Shown: positions 34,112 through 42,950, numbered from the stretch's first letter. The stretch is 56,278 nt of DNA from Rugamonas brunnea (GCF_014042345.1 NZ_JACEZT010000024.1:1-56278); one strand, 5' to 3'. A program made the numbers and translations. The notes: generated from the letters alone by a model not told the origin.

Positions 34112-35977
34112 TTAGAAATTGATGCCCACGACCGCCGAGTAGTAATCGCGGTCATGCAGCACGTCGTACTTGGCGCCGTGGTTGTAGCGCGTATAGCTGA
34201 CGTCGGCGTAGTAGCGGTTGTTGTAGTCGGCGCGCAGGGCAAGGCCCAGCACCTGGCGATCCTCGACGAAGGTGTTGTCGGCCGAATAGCCTTTCACGTC
34301 CTGCGACCAGAACAGCCTGGGCTTCAAGTTCACGCCGGCGAACACATCCGGATAGCTGAGTTCGGCCTGCAGGCGGTAGCCCCAGGCGTTGCTGGTAAAG
34401 AAGCCCTTGTCCTCGCAATTGGCCGGATTGGGGTTGCCGGTGAACGCGCACGGGATGGTGGCCGTCTGCGCGAGGCCGAACACCGACGCGCGGCCGTAGC
34501 GGGTGGTCGTGGCCGGGTCACCCATGCCCGACCAGTGCTGATACGCGAGCTCGCCGATCAAGGTGAGCGACTCGGCCGCCGCCACCTGCGGGAAGATCTT
34601 GACCGTCGACACCTGTGCCTGCGCCTTGTTCTTCAGGTCGTAGCCTTGCATCGCGCCGCCGGCCGGCGTGGCCGCGAGGCGGGCCAGCGGGCCAACGCCC
34701 AGGGCGGCGCCGGCCGTCAGGTCGGTGGTGTTGATCTGCACCGGAACGTCCTTGGTGAAGCTGGCCTCGCCCGACAGCGACCAGCCGGCCACCGCCGTCG
34801 AGGCGCTCATGCCCAGCACCCGAATATCGCGCGCGGCGTAATCCCATTGGAATTGCAACGGACCGGGGCCGCCGGCCAGCGCCAGCGCGCCGGACCAGAC
34901 CGACGCACCCGGCGAAGGCGATTTCACCAGACTGTAGATCGGGTTGCGCGCATGGTAGTTGGCGAAATAGACGCCCAGGTCGGTGTCGATGGCCGCGACC
35001 TGGTAGCGCGCGGCCAGGCCGAACTGGCCACTGCTCTTGGGCTTGTTGTCGGGCGCGCGGCCCAGGCGGAAATTGAAAGGTGGCAGCCCCGGCGCGGGCG
35101 GCACGCCGTTGTATTGCAGCTGGTCCGGCAAGGGGTCGCCGCCGGCGACCGCGCCGCCCGGGCAGTTCAGGAAGTCGCTGAGCGACCAGTAGGTGCCGCA
35201 ACCGTCGAGGATGTTCTTCTTCCAGGCGAATTGATAGAACGCCTCCAGGTTCACGCCGTTCGGCAGACTGAGGGTGGCCGACGCCTGCGGTATCGGCAGC
35301 AGGATCTCCTTGACCTGCGCGCCGGGGCGATTGGCCGCCGTGATGTCGAACGCGCCGAACTGGTTGATGCCGGGGATGAACAGGCTTTCCCCCCAGTTCA
35401 CCACGTGGTTGCCCAGTTTGACGCTCAGCGGCATGTCCTTGGCGACCTCGACGGTGCCGAACCCGTAGGCATTGTCCAGCGCGATCCCGGAGAACTTCGA
35501 CAAGGTGTCGAAGCCCGCGTCGTCCAGCGCGGTGTCCGCCGCATAGCCGTTGGCGAAACTGCCATGAGCGACACGTTTGCGCTCGCCGGCGTAGTCGTAC
35601 CAACCCTTGGCGCCGATCACCACCCCGAAGTTGTCCTTCTTGAGTTTGACTTCGCCGTTGAATTTCGCGATCGTCGAGAACGCGGCGCCCTTGCCATAAT
35701 TGAGGTTGCCATCGTCGTTCTGACCGATGCTGCGACCGCCATTACCGATTCCGATCAGGGCCGGATCGGCTTCGCGCGCGCGCCAGCTGCTGCCGACCGA
35801 CGTGCCGAACGACCATTGACCATCGATACCGTTGTCGAGGCTGAAATCGCCGGCGCTGGCCATGCCCGGGTGGGCGGCCCCGATCAGCGCGATCGCCGCC
35901 GCGCATGCCTGCGCCGCCGCGCCGCGCTTGAACCGGGTGCGCGCCAGATGCCCGCGCGCCGTATGAACTTGTTGCAT
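34112..35977 (-). CDS. DUF1302 outer-membrane protein
   Basis: The 621-residue protein begins with a long signal peptide ending near GMASAG, then FSLDNGIDGQWSFGTSVGSSWRARE. Alternating hydrophobic strands throughout and the terminal aromatic (YYSAVVGINF) indicate a large outer-membrane barrel. NHVVNWGESLFIPGINQFGAFDIT, here around residues 190-215, is the DUF1302 hallmark. It contains a disulphide-like pair (GCGTYWSLSDFLNCPGG). It probably forms the outer-membrane pore of the four-gene DUF1302/DUF1329/Ycf48/RND system. GGAGGAAGACC supports the start. The nearest upstream gene is the thiolase, 146 bp away. Confidence 0.9.
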   Translation of the reverse strand: MQQVHTARGHLARTRFKRGAAAQACAAAIALIGAAHPGMASAGDFSLDNGIDGQWSFGTSVGSSWRAREADPALIGIGNGGRSIGQNDDGNLNYGKGAAFSTIAKFNGEVKLKKDNFGVVIGAKGWYDYAGERKRVAHGSFANGYAADTALDDAGFDTLSKFSGIALDNAYGFGTVEVAKDMPLSVKLGNHVVNWGESLFIPGINQFGAFDITAANRPGAQVKEILLPIPQASATLSLPNGVNLEAFYQFAWKKNILDGCGTYWSLSDFLNCPGGAVAGGDPLPDQLQYNGVPPAPGLPPFNFRLGRAPDNKPKSSGQFGLAARYQVAAIDTDLGVYFANYHARNPIYSLVKSPSPGASVWSGALALAGGPGPLQFQWDYAARDIRVLGMSASTAVAGWSLSGEASFTKDVPVQINTTDLTAGAALGVGPLARLAATPAGGAMQGYDLKNKAQAQVSTVKIFPQVAAAESLTLIGELAYQHWSGMGDPATTTRYGRASVFGLAQTATIPCAFTGNPNPANCEDKGFFTSNAWGYRLQAELSYPDVFAGVNLKPRLFWSQDVKGYSADNTFVEDRQVLGLALRADYNNRYYADVSYTRYNHGAKYDVLHDRDYYSAVVGINF

Positions 35978-36123
35978 GTTGGTCTTCCTCCGTCTTTTTA
36001 TAAAATGCGATGAAAAATTTGCTGCGTTGAATCCCGTTGTTGCCCCCGTTGCTGGTCGCGACCCGCCCTCCCCGCGCGAACCGCGCTATTCCTTCCAGTG
36101 GCGCCCGCGAACACCGGCCGCCC

Positions 36124-37308
36124 TCAGATCCGTTCGAGACACAGGGCGATGCCCTGCCCGCCGCCGATGCACAGCGACACGACCGCCTTGCGCGTGTCCG
36201 TGCGCCGCAGCGCGTGCGCCACCTTGGTGATCAGAATCGCGCCCGTGGCGCCGATCGGATGGCCGTGGGCGATGGCCCCGCCATCGACGTTGAACTTCGC
36301 CGGGTCGATCTTGAGTTCATCGCGCACCACCAGGGCGATCGCCGCGAACGCCTCGTTGACCTCGAATCGATCGACCTCGTCCGTCCGCCAGCCGGCACGA
36401 TCGAGCGCCTGCAGGATCGCCGGCAGCGGGCCCAGGCCGAACATGCCCGGCTCGACCCCGGCCAGGCCGATGCCGCGTATGGCCAGCATCGGCTCCAGGC
36501 CGTGCTCGCGGGCCGTCTGCGCCTCGCAGACGATCATCGCGGCGGCGCCGGCATTGACGCCGGGGGCGCTGCCGGCCGTGATGGTGCCGTCGGGACGGAA
36601 GGCCGGTTTGAGCTTCGCCAGCGTTTCCACCGTGGTATCGGGACGCACCGCCTCATCGGCGGCGAAACTGGAGACCACACCCTTGGCGCTGGTCAGGGAC
36701 AAGGCCTCGATCTCCGCCTCGAACCAGCCGGCGGCCTGGGCGGCGGCGAAGCGCTGCTGGCTCTGGGCCGCGAATGCATCCTGGTCCTGCCGGGTGAGGC
36801 CGAACTTGCGCACCAGATCCTCGGTGTGCCAGCCCGAATGCCGCCCGGAGAAGGCGTCGTTCAGGCCGTCGTTCAGGACGGCGTCGATCGCCGCGGCGTC
36901 GCCCATGCGCGCGCCCGCCCGCATGGCCGGCAGCAGATAGGGCGCACGCTCCATGTTTTCCATGCCACCGGCGACCACGATGCGCGCCAGGCCGGCCGCG
37001 ACCTCGGCGTAGGCCGTGGCGACCGCCTGGGCGCCGGAACCGCACACGCGGTTGACCGTCATCGCCGGCACGCCGATCGGCAGACCGCCATGGATCGCTG
37101 CCTGGCGCGCCATGTTCATGCCGCCGCCCGCTTGCAGCACGGCGCCCATCACCACCGCGTCCACCGATGCGGCATCCAGCCGGGCGCGCCGCAGTGTGGC
37201 GGCAATGACGTGCGCGCCCAGCGCGGGCGTCGGCGTGTTCTTGAGCGAGCCGCCAAAACTGCCGATGGCGGTGCGTACGGGGGAACAGATAACGATGTCT
37301 TTACTCAT
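36124..37308 (-). CDS. Acetyl-CoA acetyltransferase / 3-ketoacyl-CoA thiolase
   Basis: From ATG 37308 the protein has 394 residues, a standard thiolase length. The nucleophile is Cys 89 in MTVNRVCGSGAQAV. The catalytic His lies in NVDGGAIAHGHPIGATGA and the second Cys in VVSLCIGGGQGIAL. NEAFAA is also present. It cleaves 3-oxoacyl-CoA with CoA at the end of a beta-oxidation-like sequence, or works in reverse. Longer frames upstream run through the GMC gene and are rejected. Two tandem copies of the HxlR-type operator (37407-37447) lie upstream. It may be co-transcribed with DUF1302 onward. Confidence 0.93.
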   Translation of the reverse strand: MSKDIVICSPVRTAIGSFGGSLKNTPTPALGAHVIAATLRRARLDAASVDAVVMGAVLQAGGGMNMARQAAIHGGLPIGVPAMTVNRVCGSGAQAVATAYAEVAAGLARIVVAGGMENMERAPYLLPAMRAGARMGDAAAIDAVLNDGLNDAFSGRHSGWHTEDLVRKFGLTRQDQDAFAAQSQQRFAAAQAAGWFEAEIEALSLTSAKGVVSSFAADEAVRPDTTVETLAKLKPAFRPDGTITAGSAPGVNAGAAAMIVCEAQTAREHGLEPMLAIRGIGLAGVEPGMFGLGPLPAILQALDRAGWRTDEVDRFEVNEAFAAIALVVRDELKIDPAKFNVDGGAIAHGHPIGATGAILITKVAHALRRTDTRKAVVSLCIGGGQGIALCLERI

Positions 37309-37406
37309 GGTGATGATCCTCTTGATTACACGACCCGCCCTTGCCAGCGGGCCGAACCGCGACCGCCGCCAACGAGCGGCCTGACAAGCACAACGAAAGT
37401 CATGCG

Positions 37407-37447
37407 CTATACATATAATATAGCATGCGACTATACAAAAGATATAG
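37407..37447. promoter_or_regulatory. Two tandem HxlR-type operators
   Basis: CTATAC-ATATA-ATATAG (37407-37423) and CTATAC-AAAAG-ATATAG (37431-37447) share identical half sites and a 5-bp spacer. Their centres are 24 bp apart. They lie in the 179-bp gap between the GMC stop and the thiolase start, about 100 bp upstream of the latter, in the most AT-rich stretch nearby. Confidence 0.7.
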
Positions 37448-37487
37448 TTATTTGCCGGGTATGCAAATATGAGACGAACCGGGCGCC

Positions 37488-39095
37488 TCAAGCCTTGGCG
37501 GGGATATGGGACATCGCATGTTCGGCCAGCGCCGCGATGGTCAGACTGGGATTCACGCCCAGGTTGGCGCTGAGCATGGAGCCGTCGCACACCAGCAGGT
37601 TGCGGTAGCCGAATACGCGGTGTTGCGCGTCCATCACGCCGCGCGCGGGCGCGTCCGCCATCGCGCACCCGCCCATGCAATGTCCGGTGCCGGGCAGATT
37701 GAACAGGATCTCGCCTTGCATGGCGGTGGCGATGCCGCCCAGGGCCTTGGCGCCTTTGGCGACGAAATCGTTGCCTTCGGCGAGGATGGTGGGGATAGGC
37801 AGCGGTCCTGCTTCGCTGCACAGCTGCCGGACAAACGGCCAGTACCAGCGGCGTTTGAAGCGCATGTTGATGTGGACATCGACCGCCTGCATCACCAGCA
37901 GCAGCACGGTCTGGCGCGCGAAACCGAGCGGATTGTGCACGTCCAGCGCTTGCAGCGGATGGGTCAGCAGCGTCCAGAGCCAGGTGAACACCCGGGTCCA
38001 GCCGGCGCGGCCGCCGCATAGCAAGGTCATCAACAGACCGATGGCATCCGACCCCTCGGGGAAACGCGCCGCCTCGATATGGGTGCGTTCGTCCACATAG
38101 ATCCCCGAACCGACCGTCACACCCGGCGACATGCTCTTGTCATCGCCCGGGAAGCGCACCCCGAGCAGCGATTCGGCATTGGTGCGCACGCGCTGGCCAA
38201 GGTCGTCGCTGATGCGTGGCAGCGAGCCGTTCTGCTTGAGCCGGAACAACAGCTCGGTCGTCCCCAGCGACGACGCGGCGAAGACGACGCCGCGACAACG
38301 GAAGCGCCGCCGCCGCTTGGCGAACCAGGCGGTCGAACATTCGGTCAACACCTCGTAGCCATCTGCACCGTCCTCTTTGCCGTTGAGCGGCCGCACGTCC
38401 ACCACCCGGGTTTCCGCGTACACTTGCGCGCCGCGCTTCTCCGCGAAGTAGAGGTAGTTTTTGTCCAGCGTGTTCTTGGCGTTGTGCCGGCATCCGATCA
38501 GGCAGCCGCCGCAACCGACGCACGTCCCGCGCTCGGGGCCTTCGCCGCCGAAATAGGGGTCGGCGTAGGTTCTTCCGCCCGCCTCCCCCTCGGGCGCGAA
38601 AAAGGTCGCGACGCGCGCCCGGTAGAACGTGCCGCCCACGCCTTGCAACTGCGCCATCCGCTTGAGCCGCAGGTCGGCCTCGCCCAGAATCTTGTTCTCG
38701 GTCACGCCCAACATCCGTTCGGCCATGACGTAGTACTGCGGCATGATGCGCTGCCAGTCCTTCAGCCCGGCCCAGGAACCCTGGTCCCAGATGTTGTCCG
38801 GCGCCCGCAACAACACGTTGCCGTAGGTGATGGAACCGCCGCCGACGGCGTTGCCGCACATGACCATCACGTGGCGGAACAGACGGATGTTGTAAAAGCC
38901 GAACAATTTCAAGCCCGGCCGCCACACCCAGCGCCGCACATTCCAATTCGTCTTGGGAAAATCGGCGGCCGTCCAGCGCCGCCCCATCTCCATCACCCCG
39001 ACGGTATAGCCCTTCTCGGTCAAGCGGCAGGCGGAGACGCTGCCGCCGAAGCCGGAACCAATAACGATGTAATCGAAATCAAACGGTGCAGGCAT
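37488..39095 (-). CDS. GMC oxidoreductase, cholesterol-oxidase-like (copy 1)
   Basis: The 535-residue protein starts with the FAD motif YIVIGSGFGGSVSACRLTEKG. GNAVGGGSITYGN near residue 81 is the second flavin signature. A ferredoxin-like cluster of four cysteines, C192, C195, C198 and C202 (TCVGCGGCLIGC), follows. The C-terminal active-site region includes GHCMGGCAMAD and CDGSMLSANLGVNPSLT. The family includes actinobacterial ChoD and oxidises alcohols, including sterols. It overlaps the end of the upstream copy by 17 bp, so the two are coupled. There is no signal peptide. The substrate and electron acceptor are unknown. Confidence 0.92.
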   Translation of the reverse strand: MPAPFDFDYIVIGSGFGGSVSACRLTEKGYTVGVMEMGRRWTAADFPKTNWNVRRWVWRPGLKLFGFYNIRLFRHVMVMCGNAVGGGSITYGNVLLRAPDNIWDQGSWAGLKDWQRIMPQYYVMAERMLGVTENKILGEADLRLKRMAQLQGVGGTFYRARVATFFAPEGEAGGRTYADPYFGGEGPERGTCVGCGGCLIGCRHNAKNTLDKNYLYFAEKRGAQVYAETRVVDVRPLNGKEDGADGYEVLTECSTAWFAKRRRRFRCRGVVFAASSLGTTELLFRLKQNGSLPRISDDLGQRVRTNAESLLGVRFPGDDKSMSPGVTVGSGIYVDERTHIEAARFPEGSDAIGLLMTLLCGGRAGWTRVFTWLWTLLTHPLQALDVHNPLGFARQTVLLLVMQAVDVHINMRFKRRWYWPFVRQLCSEAGPLPIPTILAEGNDFVAKGAKALGGIATAMQGEILFNLPGTGHCMGGCAMADAPARGVMDAQHRVFGYRNLLVCDGSMLSANLGVNPSLTIAALAEHAMSHIPAKA

Positions 39096-40722
39096 CGCGA
39101 TCCGATCCTTGCTCGTGGCAGTCGGCCTTGGCGGGAATGTACGACATGGCGTGTTCGGTCAGCGCGGTGATCGTCAGGCTAGGATTCACCCCCAGGTTGG
39201 CGCTGAGCATGGAACCGTCGCAAATCAGCAGGTTCTGGTACCCGAACACACGATTTTGCGCATCCATGACGCCGCGCTCGGGCGAGTCGGCCATCGCGCA
39301 ACCGCCCATGCAGTGCGCCGTGGTTGGAATGTTGAACAGGATCTCGGTCAGCAAGGTCATGGGGACGCCGCCGAGCGCCTTGGCACCCTGCGCGATGAAC
39401 GCATTGGCTTCCGGGATGAAGGTCGGAATCGGCCCGCCACTGGTGCTCAACTGCTTTCCAAACGGCCAATACCAGCGGCGCTTGAGCCGCATGTCGAGAA
39501 AGGCATCGACCGTCTGCATCACGACAAACAAGATGGTCTGGCGGGCGAAGCCGGACGGATTGTGCACCCGCAGGGCTTGCAGCGGATGCGTCAACAAGCT
39601 CCACAACCAGGTGAGGATGCGGGTCCATCCGGCCCGGCCGCCGCACATCAAGGTCATCATCAGCGCGAGTGAATCGGAGCCCTCCGGATAGCGCACCGCG
39701 CCGATGTGTGTGCGCTCGTCGATATACACGCCGGCGCCGCCCGCCACCCCGGGCGACATGCTCTTATCATGTTTTGGGAAGCGCACGCCGACCAGGGATT
39801 CGGCATTGGTGCGCACGCGCTTGCCCAGGTCGTCGCTGATGCGCGGCAACGAGCCCTGCTGTTTAAGGCGGAACAGCAACTCCATCGTACCCAGCGACGA
39901 GGCGGCGAACACCACGCCACGGCAACGGAAGGTGCGCCGCTGTTTGTTGAACCACACCGTCGAGCGCTCGGTGACGACCTCATAGCCGTCGCTGCCATCG
40001 GCCTTGCCGTTGAGCGGCCGCACATCCACCACCTTGGTCTCGGCGAATACCTGCGCACCGCGCTTTTCCGCGAAGTAGAGGTAATTCTTGTCGAGCGTGT
40101 TCTTGGCGTTGTGGCGGCACCCGATCATGCAACCACCGCAGCCGATGCAGGTCCCCCGGTCCGGGCCCGCGCCGCCAAAATACGGATCGGCATAGGTCTT
40201 ACCGCCGGCCTCGCCCTTGGGCGGGAAGAAGGTGGCGACCCGGCCGTGGTGGAAGGTGTTGTGTACCCCCTGCAACCGCGCCATCTTTTCGAGCCGGAAA
40301 TCGGCCTCGCCCAGCAATGTGTTCTCGGTCACGCCCAGCATTTTTTCCGCGACCGCATAATACTGCGGCATGATGCGCTTCCAGTTCCGCAGGCCAGCCC
40401 ATGTGCCCTCGTCCCACACTTTCCCGGGAGGGATCAGCAACGCATTGGCGTAGGTGATCGAGCCGCCCCCGACCGCGTTGCCGCTCAGGACCATCACGTG
40501 GCGGAATATCCGCATGTTGTAGAAACCAAACATCTTCAGGCCGGGTTTCCACATGTAACGGCGCGCATCCCAGCTGGTTTTGGGGAAGTCTTCGGCCTTC
40601 CAGCGCTTGCCCATTTCCATCACGCCGACAGAATAGCCCTTCTCGGTCAGCCGGCAAGCGGACACGCTACCGCCGAAACCGGAGCCGATGATGATGTAGT
40701 CGAAATCGAACGCGGTCGTCAT
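39079..40722 (-). CDS. GMC oxidoreductase, cholesterol-oxidase-like (copy 2)
   Basis: From ATG 40722 the protein has 547 residues and is a close paralogue of the next gene through its whole length (YIIIGSGFGGSVSACRLTEKG, GNAVGGGSITYAN, C192/C195/C198/C202 in TCIGCGGCMIGC, HCMGGCAMADS). A C-terminal tail (KADCHEQGSDRDACTV) overlaps the start of copy 1. Its ATG overlaps the stop of a 22-codon upstream frame (ATGA), which has the strong ribosome site. Two paralogues in tandem could oxidise different positions of one substrate or form a heteromer. The HxlR-type sites at 40861-40902 lie upstream. Confidence 0.91.
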   Translation of the reverse strand: MTTAFDFDYIIIGSGFGGSVSACRLTEKGYSVGVMEMGKRWKAEDFPKTSWDARRYMWKPGLKMFGFYNMRIFRHVMVLSGNAVGGGSITYANALLIPPGKVWDEGTWAGLRNWKRIMPQYYAVAEKMLGVTENTLLGEADFRLEKMARLQGVHNTFHHGRVATFFPPKGEAGGKTYADPYFGGAGPDRGTCIGCGGCMIGCRHNAKNTLDKNYLYFAEKRGAQVFAETKVVDVRPLNGKADGSDGYEVVTERSTVWFNKQRRTFRCRGVVFAASSLGTMELLFRLKQQGSLPRISDDLGKRVRTNAESLVGVRFPKHDKSMSPGVAGGAGVYIDERTHIGAVRYPEGSDSLALMMTLMCGGRAGWTRILTWLWSLLTHPLQALRVHNPSGFARQTILFVVMQTVDAFLDMRLKRRWYWPFGKQLSTSGGPIPTFIPEANAFIAQGAKALGGVPMTLLTEILFNIPTTAHCMGGCAMADSPERGVMDAQNRVFGYQNLLICDGSMLSANLGVNPSLTITALTEHAMSYIPAKADCHEQGSDRDACTV

Positions 40723-40787
40723 TGCGCGCTCCCTGCGCCCGCGCGACGGCCAGCCGGCCCGCCCGCCTGGTCGAAAAATTGATTCAT
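40719..40787 (-). CDS. Short leader ORF (22 residues) coupled to the GMC gene
   Basis: An ATG at 40787 follows AAGGAGGAGACACATC, the best ribosome site in this promoter region. It encodes MNQFFDQAGGPAGRRAGAGS then AQ and stops in an ATGA overlap with the GMC start at 40722, which has no good site of its own. It could be a translational-coupling leader, or the remnant of a larger protein. I know no homologue. It may also be that the GMC gene starts elsewhere. Confidence 0.45.
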   Translation of the reverse strand: MNQFFDQAGGPAGRRAGAGSAQ

Positions 40788-40860
40788 GATGTGTCTCCTC
40801 CTTGTGATCTGGTACATGAACAGGCGCTTGCATAGCCGCTTGCTACGCCGGCCCTATTTA

Positions 40861-40902
40861 CTATATCATTGATATAGCACGTAAAGTATATCTTTTGTAT
40901 AT
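40861..40902. promoter_or_regulatory. Two tandem HxlR-type operators upstream of the GMC pair
   Basis: CTATAT-CATTG-ATATAG (40861-40877) is a perfect-arm palindrome. GTATAT-CTTTT-GTATAT (40886-40902) is the second copy, and its complement shares ATACAAAAGATATA with the site at 37431-37447. Their centres are 25 bp apart. They lie 74 bp or more upstream of the leader ORF, in a 281-bp intergenic region that also holds the palindrome at 40973. Confidence 0.65.
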
Positions 40903-40972
40903 TCACGACGCTGTTGCACTTATCCCATCGGTACGCCTCCGCGAGCGCCAGCGCAACATTCGCGGCTTGAAC

Positions 40973-41006
40973 ATATTACAGTCATCATATATGATGACTG
41001 TAATAT
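40973..41006. promoter_or_regulatory. Perfect 34-bp palindrome, putative double TetR operator (site h)
   Basis: Positions 40973-41006 pair perfectly around 40989.5. The left arm contains ATTACAGTCATCAT (40975-40988) and the right arm its complement ATGATGACTGTAAT (40991-41004), so two operator half-type sequences are placed back to back. It lies 63 bp before the hydrolase at 41069, with the promoter expected between. The transcript of this region could also fold into a long hairpin. Confidence 0.7.
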
Positions 41007-41068
41007 TTTAGTGCGGCGCACGGACGGCCGGTCGGAAACAAGCAAAACTTAACCTGGAGAACCACGTC

Positions 41069-42028
41069 ATGCGTTACGCAAAGCACTTGAAGCAAGCGCT
41101 TCTACAAGCAGCCATCCTGGGCGCCACGCTGGCCGTGCCATTGACGGTCATGGCCGGGGACGCGGCACCCGCCGCCGAAGCACCCATCGCAGCACGCACG
41201 TGGGCCAACGTTCCAACGCAAATGATCTCCGCTGCCGGCACCCAGTTCGCCTACCGCGAACTGGGCAAGCAAAACGGCGGCACGCCGGTGGTGCTGCTGA
41301 ACCATCTGGCCGCCGTGCTCGACAATTGGGATCCGCGTGTTGTGGATGGCATCGCGGCAAAACATCACGTCATCGTGTTCGACAACCGCGGCGTCGGCGC
41401 TTCCGGCGGCACGACGCCCCGGACAATGGAGGAGATGGCCGACGATGCCATCGCCTTCATCCAAGCCATGGGCTTCGAACAGGTGGACCTGCTGGGCTTC
41501 TCGATGGGGGGCATGGTGTCGCAGGAGATCGTCCTGAAGAACCCGGGGCTGGTCCGCAAGCTGATCCTCGCCGGCACCGGGCCGGCGGGTGGCGTAGGCA
41601 TCGGCACGGTGGCGGGCGTCGCCAACGTGGACATCCTGCGCGGACTGGTCACGTTCCAGGACCCGAAACAGTTCCTGTTCTTCACCCGCAGCCCCGACGG
41701 CATCGCCGCCGGGGAGGCGTTTCTTGCCCGTTTGAAGGAACGCGCGCAGGACCGCGACAAGGACATCGCCGTCTCGGCCTACCTGGCGCAACTCGCGGCC
41801 CTGAAAGCCTGGGGTGACAAGGCGCCGGCGGACCTGTCGGTGGTGAAGCAGCCGGTTCTGGTGGCGAACGGTGACCAGGACCGCATGGTGCCGACCGTCA
41901 ACTCGCGGGATTTGGCGCAACGGCTGCCCAATAGCACGCTGGTCATCTATCCCGATGCCGGGCATGGCGGCATCTTCCAATACGCCACCCAATTCGTGCC
42001 GGAGGCCCTGGACTTCCTCGCACGCTGA
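41069..42028 (+). CDS. Exported alpha/beta hydrolase
   Basis: The 319-residue protein has a signal peptide (LLQAAILGATLAVPLTVMAG, cleaved near DAAPA). The core matches the cytoplasmic hydrolase at 26242: VVLLNHLAAVLDNWDPRVVDG, the nucleophile elbow LLGFSMGGMVSQ (Ser 145), ANGDQDRMVPT, and PDAGHGGIFQYA with the catalytic His. It is thus the periplasmic member of the same subfamily. CTGGAGAACC precedes the start at 41069. It heads a plus-strand unit with another hydrolase, SCP2, TetR and YhdH-like genes under the palindrome at 40973. Confidence 0.9.
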   Translation: MRYAKHLKQALLQAAILGATLAVPLTVMAGDAAPAAEAPIAARTWANVPTQMISAAGTQFAYRELGKQNGGTPVVLLNHLAAVLDNWDPRVVDGIAAKHHVIVFDNRGVGASGGTTPRTMEEMADDAIAFIQAMGFEQVDLLGFSMGGMVSQEIVLKNPGLVRKLILAGTGPAGGVGIGTVAGVANVDILRGLVTFQDPKQFLFFTRSPDGIAAGEAFLARLKERAQDRDKDIAVSAYLAQLAALKAWGDKAPADLSVVKQPVLVANGDQDRMVPTVNSRDLAQRLPNSTLVIYPDAGHGGIFQYATQFVPEALDFLAR

Positions 42029-42104
42029 ACCATCAACCAGCACCGGGCGTCCCCTACTACGGCGCCAACCACCCGACCACCAACACTAGACAGGCAATAA
42101 GATA

Positions 42105-42950
42105 ATGACTGACACCCATAACACCGCCCCCACGCGTTTCGTGAGCATTGCCGGCGACCGCTACGCCTACCGGCGCTGGGGGAAGACGGATTCCCTCCTG
42201 CCGCCCATCCTGCTGCTGCAGCACTTCCGCGGCGGCATGGATCACTGGGATCCCTTGCTCACCGACGGCCTCGCCGAGGGGCGTGAAGTCATCCTGTTCA
42301 ACGGCCGGGGCGTCGCCTCGTCCAGCGGCACGCCGCGCACGCGCATCGAGGACATGGCCGACGACGCCGCCGCCTTCGTGCGCGCGCTCGGCTTGCAGCA
42401 GATCGATCTGCTCGGTTTTTCGCTGGGCGGCTTCCAGGCGCTGGACCTGACCTGGCGTCATCCACAGTTGGTGCGCAAGCTCATGCTGCTTGGCACGGGC
42501 CCGCGCGGCGGCGACCCGGAAATGGAAACGCGGGTACTGACCACGGCCGTGAACGACGTGCCCACGCTGGAAGACTTCCAGTACCTGTTCTTCGGCCGTT
42601 CGCCGGCTGCCCAGCAGGCCGCGCGCGAATTCTGGCAGCGCCGCCATCAGCGCGTCGACCAGGACCCGCCCTCCTCGCCGCAGGTCGCGATCGCGCAGAT
42701 CGAAGCCAATCTGCACTACCTGCCGCGCGTGGTGGAAGATGACCCGTTCGCCTACCTGCGCACCATCCACCAACCGACCTTCATCCTCAACGGCGTGCAC
42801 GACGTGATGGTGCCGACCATCAATTCCTTCTACATGGCGCGCAACATGCCCAACGCCCAGCTGTTCATCTATCCGGACGCCGGCCACGGCGCCCAGTTCC
42901 AATGCCCGGAGCGGTTCCTGTACCACGCGGTGCGCTTCCTGGCCGAGTAA
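42105..42950 (+). CDS. Alpha/beta hydrolase
   Basis: The 281-residue cytoplasmic protein has LLQHFRGGMDHWDPLLTDGL, the nucleophile elbow LLGFSLGGFQAL (Ser 106), LNGVHDVMVPT for the acid and YPDAGHGAQFQ for the His. It is related to, but clearly different from, the neighbours at 41069 and 26242. It lies 76 bp after the exported hydrolase. The ribosome site is weak. Family members act on esters, lactones or haloalkanes, and the substrate here is unknown. Confidence 0.88.
   Translation: MTDTHNTAPTRFVSIAGDRYAYRRWGKTDSLLPPILLLQHFRGGMDHWDPLLTDGLAEGREVILFNGRGVASSSGTPRTRIEDMADDAAAFVRALGLQQIDLLGFSLGGFQALDLTWRHPQLVRKLMLLGTGPRGGDPEMETRVLTTAVNDVPTLEDFQYLFFGRSPAAQQAAREFWQRRHQRVDQDPPSSPQVAIAQIEANLHYLPRVVEDDPFAYLRTIHQPTFILNGVHDVMVPTINSFYMARNMPNAQLFIYPDAGHGAQFQCPERFLYHAVRFLAE

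Noticed and set aside
34079..36013. Plus-strand open frame opposite DUF1302
   Set aside because: No domain or plausible start site is seen, and the minus-strand protein has a signal peptide and family motifs.
40723..40833. N-terminal extension of the second GMC protein to 40833
   Set aside because: The added 37 residues have no match to the paralogue, whose FAD motif begins close to its N-terminus. The ATG at 40722 aligns with it exactly.
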